Shown piece by piece: positions 32,708 to 36,130 of a DNA stretch of 36,130 bases. Below the pieces are notes generated by a model. That model did no database searches. It worked only from the letters and a program-made list of their open reading frames with translations, and was not told the DNA's origin. The position numbers and the translations under genes were made by a program. The stretch covers positions 1-36,130 of the forward strand of contig RPFO01001516.1 in the NCBI GenBank assembly GCA_009746045.1, read 5' to 3'. Positions within the stretch are counted from its first letter, which is position 1; each line of letters starts with the position of its first letter. The DNA comes from Mesostigma viride (lineage: Eukaryota; Streptophyta; Mesostigmatophyceae; Mesostigmatales; Mesostigmataceae).

Positions 32708-32758
32708 TTGGGGGGCGTGCCCCCCAAGCGGGGGGTTTGGGGGGCGGCAGCCCCCCAA
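32708..32758 (-). promoter_or_regulatory. Duplicated 5'-UTR GC hairpins (A3)
   Basis: Two adjacent hairpins, 32708-32727 and 32737-32758, each have TTGGGGGGC-type arms. The second is identical to those of A1 and B1; the first has a shorter loop. A1 has only one copy, so A3 gained a ~29-base duplication. Confidence 0.65.
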
Positions 32759-32766
32759 CGCGGGGC

Positions 32767-35609
32767 GGCCGCGGTGCCGCACCTCGGCGCAGGTTTTTTC
32801 AGCTGTGCATGGAGAAAAAAACGTGTCTCAATCCAGGAACCCCCGTCGGTTCATCATGTCAGCCTAGAAAACTGGAGCGGTGGAGCCACAACTAACGGGA
32901 AAGCCGCATTCAAATTCGCCTAGCCCACGGGTCACAATTGGCCGACAGGTAGATGCAGCCAGCCCCGGGCGTGTCGCAGACAGTAATCACTACCGTAGGC
33001 CGCGGTGCCGCACCTCGGCGCAGGTTTTTTCAGCTGTGCATGGAGAAAAAAACGTGTCTCAATCCAGGAACCCCCGTCGGTTCATCATGTCAGCCTAGAA
33101 AACTGGAGCGGTGGAGCCACAACTAACGGGAAAGCCGCATTCAAATTCGCCTAGCCCACGGGTCACAATTGGCCGACAGGTAGATGCAGCCAGCCCCGGG
33201 CGTGTCGCAGACAGTAATCACTACGTAGGCCGCGGTGCCGCACCTCGGCGCAGGTTTTTTCAGCTGTGCATGGAGAAAAAAACGTGTCTCAATCCAGGAA
33301 CCCCCGTCGGTTCATCATGTCAGCCTAGAAAACTGGAGCGGTGGAGCCACAACTAACGGGAAAGCCGCATTCAAATTCGCCTAGCCCACGGGTCACAATT
33401 GGCCGACAGGTAGATGCAGCCAGCCCCGGGCGTGTCGCAGACAGTAATCACTACCGTAGGCCGCGGTGCCGCACCTCGGCGCAGGTTTTTTCAGCTGTGC
33501 ATGGAGAAAAAAACGTGTCTCAATCCAGGAACCCCCGTCGGTTCATCATGTCAGCCTAGAAAACTGGAGCGGTGGAGCCACAACTAACGGGAAAGCCGCA
33601 TTCAAATTCGCCTAGCCCACGGGTCACAATTGGCCGACAGGTAGATGCAGCCAGCCCCGGGCGTGTCGCAGACAGTAATCACTACCGTAGGCCGCGGTGC
33701 CGCACCTCGGCGCAGGTTTTTTCAGCTGTGCATGGAGAAAAAAACGTGTCTCAATCCAGGAACCCCCGTCGGTTCATCATGTCAGCCTAGAAAACTGGAG
33801 CGGTGGAGCCACAACTAACGGGAAAGCCGCATTCAAATTCGCCTAGCCCACGGGTCACAATTGGCCGACAGGTAGATGCAGCCAGCCCCGGGCGTGTCGC
33901 AGACAGTAATCACTACCGTAGGCCGCGGTGCCGCACCTCGGCGCAGGTTTTTTCAGCTGTGCATGGAGAAAAAAACGTGTCTCAATCCAGGAACCCCCGT
34001 CGGTTCATCATGTCAGCCTAGAAAACTGGAGCGGTGGAGCCACAACTAACGGGAAAGCCGCATTCAAATTCGCCTAGCCCACGGGTCACAATTGGCCGAC
34101 AGGTAGATGCAGCCAGCCCCGGGCGTGTCGCAGACAGTAATCACTACCGTAGGCCGCGGTGCCGCACCTCGGCGCAGGTTTTTTCAGCTGTGCATGGAGA
34201 AAAAAACGTGTCTCAATCCAGGAACCCCCGTCGGTTCATCATGTCAGCCTAGAAAACTGGAGCGGTGGAGCCACAACTAACGGGAAAGCCGCATTCAAAT
34301 TCGCCTAGCCCACGGGTCACAATTGGCCGACAGGTAGATGCAGCCAGCCCCGGGCGTGTCGCAGACAGTAATCACTACCGTAGGCCGCGGTGCCGCACCT
34401 CGGCGCAGGTTTTTTCAGCTGTGCATGGAGAAAAAAACGTGTCTCAATCCAGGAACCCCCGTCGGTTCATCATGTCAGCCTAGAAAACTGGAGCGGTGGA
34501 GCCACAACTAACGGGAAAGCCGCATTCAAATTCGCCTAGCCCACGGGTCACAATTGGCCGACAGGTAGATGCAGCCAGCCCCGGGCGTGTCGCAGACAGT
34601 AATCACTACCGTAGGCCGCGGTGCCGCACCTCGGCGCAGGTTTTTTCAGCTGTGCATGGAGAAAAAAACGTGTCTCAATCCAGGAACCCCCGTCGGTTCA
34701 TCATGTCAGCCTAGAAAACTGGAGCGGTGGAGCCACAACTAACGGGAAAGCCGCATTCAAATTCGCCTAGCCCACGGGTCACAATTGGCCGACAGGTAGA
34801 TGCAGCCAGCCCCGGGCGTGTCGCAGACAGTAATCACTACCGTAGGCCGCGGTGCCGCACCTCGGCGCAGGTTTTTTCAGCTGTGCATGGAGAAAAAAAC
34901 GTGTCTCAATCCAGGAACCCCCGTCGGTTCATCATGTCAGCCTAGAAAACTGGAGCGGTGGAGCCACAACTAACGGGAAAGCCGCATTCAAATTCGCCTA
35001 GCCCACGGGTCACAATTGGCCGACAGGTAGATGCAGCCAGCCCCGGGCGTGTCGCAGACAGTAATCACTACCGTAGGCCGCGGTGCCGCACCTCGGCGCA
35101 GGTTTTTTCAGCTGTGCATGGAGAAAAAAACGTGTCTCAATCCAGGAACCCCCGTCGGTTCATCATGTCAGCCTAGAAAACTGGAGCGGTGGAGCCACAA
35201 CTAACGGGAAAGCCGCATTCAAATTCGCCTAGCCCACGGGTCACAATTGGCCGACAGGTAGATGCAGCCAGCCCCGGGCGTGTCGCAGACAGTAATCACT
35301 ACGTAGGCCGCGGTGCCGCACCTCGGCGCAGGTTTTTTCAGCTGTGCATGGAGAAAAAAACGTGTCTCAATCCAGGAACCCCCGTCGGTTCATCATGTCA
35401 GCCTAGAAAACTGGAGCGGTGGAGCCACAACTAACGGGAAAGCCGCATTCAAATTCGCCTAGCCCACGGGTCACAATTGGCCGACAGGTAGATGCAGCCA
35501 GCCCCGGGCGTGTCGCAGACAGTAATCACTACCGTAGGCCGCGGTGCCGCACCTCGGCGCAGGTTTTTTCAGCTGTGCATGGAGAAAAAAACGTGTCTCA
35601 ATCCAGGAA
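32767..35609 (-). repeat. 231-bp tandem monomer array of A3 (5' region)
   Basis: About 12.3 monomers, nearly identical to each other and to those of A1. Two units (junctions near 33223 and 35302) are 230 bp and share the same one-base loss (cactacgtagg). The outer end is at TTCCTGGATTGAG in sense, the same monomer position as in A1. The array is placed where a promoter would be for the minus-strand ORF. Plus-strand 72-codon frames in each unit are not genes. Confidence 0.93.
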
Positions 35610-36130
35610 TATATATATATGCTTCCACTTATTGTTTTAATGAAGATGCTGGTTTTTGTGGGAGCTACGTGGGACATGAAGGCAGTATTTTCCTACCTGT
35701 ATTTCCCAATCCAAAAAATCTGGCCATGCCTTGACATACAAAACTCACGCATCATCATTCTGAGGCAACATTCTAACCTGTTTCTAGCCGCGAGACGCAA
35801 AATTTCCCTGATAACGGCACGTTGACAGCCGTATCTCGCTACGCGCGCGCGCGAGTGAAAATTTCCCGCCAAAGTCACGTGATACTTTCTCAATGCACGT
35901 TGCATTTACCAGGCTATGGCGAATACATGTACCCCCAAACTATGCATCACCTTCGTCTAAGTGTTCCCAGACCCACCGGACAACTTCCCCCGTCACGGGG
36001 TGGCGCGGCGCGCTCCAGGAATTACGTGGTTTATTTAGGAGTGAGAAAACACTGTTTGCCACAAAGTTTTACTTTATTTCACTCAGATAAAATAAGTCTC
36101 AGTCGGCAGCTGGCCGGCCTGCTAGTTCAC
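35610..36130. other. Right host flank, no gene recognised
   Basis: After (TA)n and TGCTTCCACTT the sequence returns to AT-richer host DNA. It contains a short (CG)n stretch near 35843-35854 and a CCCCGTCACGGGG inverted repeat near 35988-36000. Open frames are short (70 codons or fewer) and unrecognised. Confidence 0.45.

Larger units (their letters stand above)
27219..35609 (-). mobile_element. Family A RLE-type LINE, copy A3 (full length, best preserved)
   Basis: This minus-strand element of 8.4 kb has a 3' UTR (27219-27434), coding region (27435-32641), a GC-rich leader with two hairpins, and a 12.3-unit promoter-like monomer array (32767-35609). It is uninterrupted and has only one apparent frame break, at the poly-G run 31386-31394. 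The left end meets B3 and the right end meets TATATATATATGCTTCC host sequence. It serves as the reference for the other copies here. Confidence 0.93.

Noticed and set aside
13564-35640. Twenty-odd plus-strand 72-codon frames starting MEPQLTGKPHSN, one per monomer
   Set aside because: They are identical because the 231-bp unit is (231 = 3 x 77). They lie antisense to the LINE and upstream of its ORF, contain no recognisable domain, and units with a one-base loss change frame without consequence.

Overview
The window is eukaryotic, nuclear and repeat-dominated. About 35 of its 36 kb is one nested cluster of transposable elements, with short unannotated host flanks at 1-475 and 35610-36130. I see no host protein gene, rRNA, tRNA or CRISPR array. 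Two related families of long non-LTR retrotransposons (called A and B here) carry a reverse transcriptase and a C-terminal restriction-like endonuclease (RLE). They are very GC-rich and stand out against AT-richer host and DNA-transposon sequence. The lineage cannot be fixed from sequence alone. The RLE LINE type and GC-rich Ala/Pro/Gly-rich proteins would suit an alga or another protist-grade eukaryote, but an invertebrate is not excluded.

Layout, left to right: host flank (1-475); a tiny A 3' fragment (476-511); A1, minus strand (538-15602), split by a 7.4-kb CACTA-type DNA transposon (4735-12132) and headed by about 9.3 tandem 231-bp monomers (13451-15602); two 5'-truncated B copies, plus strand (15620-15887 and 15901-15933); A2, an internally deleted A on the minus strand (15934-17822); A4, a 5'-truncated A on the plus strand (17835-18214 and 19914-19967) split by a 1.7-kb DNA transposon (18215-19913); B1, a near-full-length B on the minus strand (19970-25471); B2 and B3, 5'-truncated B copies on the plus strand (25507-26153 and 26171-27218); A3, a near-intact full-length A on the minus strand (27219-35609) with 12.3 monomers; host flank.

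The A protein reads in order: PHD finger, a conserved uncharacterised middle region, RING-H2 finger, C2H2/C2HC fingers, reverse transcriptase (YMDD), CCHC knuckle, RLE. B has the same order but is riddled with frameshifts. A3 lacks only one G in a poly-G run for a single uninterrupted frame. Both families appear to insert at TA-rich tracts without poly-A tails. B copies repeatedly sit tail-to-tail against A 3' ends at the motif TATATATTCATTG. The 231-bp monomers lie 5' of the A open reading frame and look like tandem promoter units; three A copies begin within one 23-nt window of the monomer. The two DNA transposons are supported by terminal inverted repeats, target-site duplications and intact empty sites in sister A copies inside the same window.
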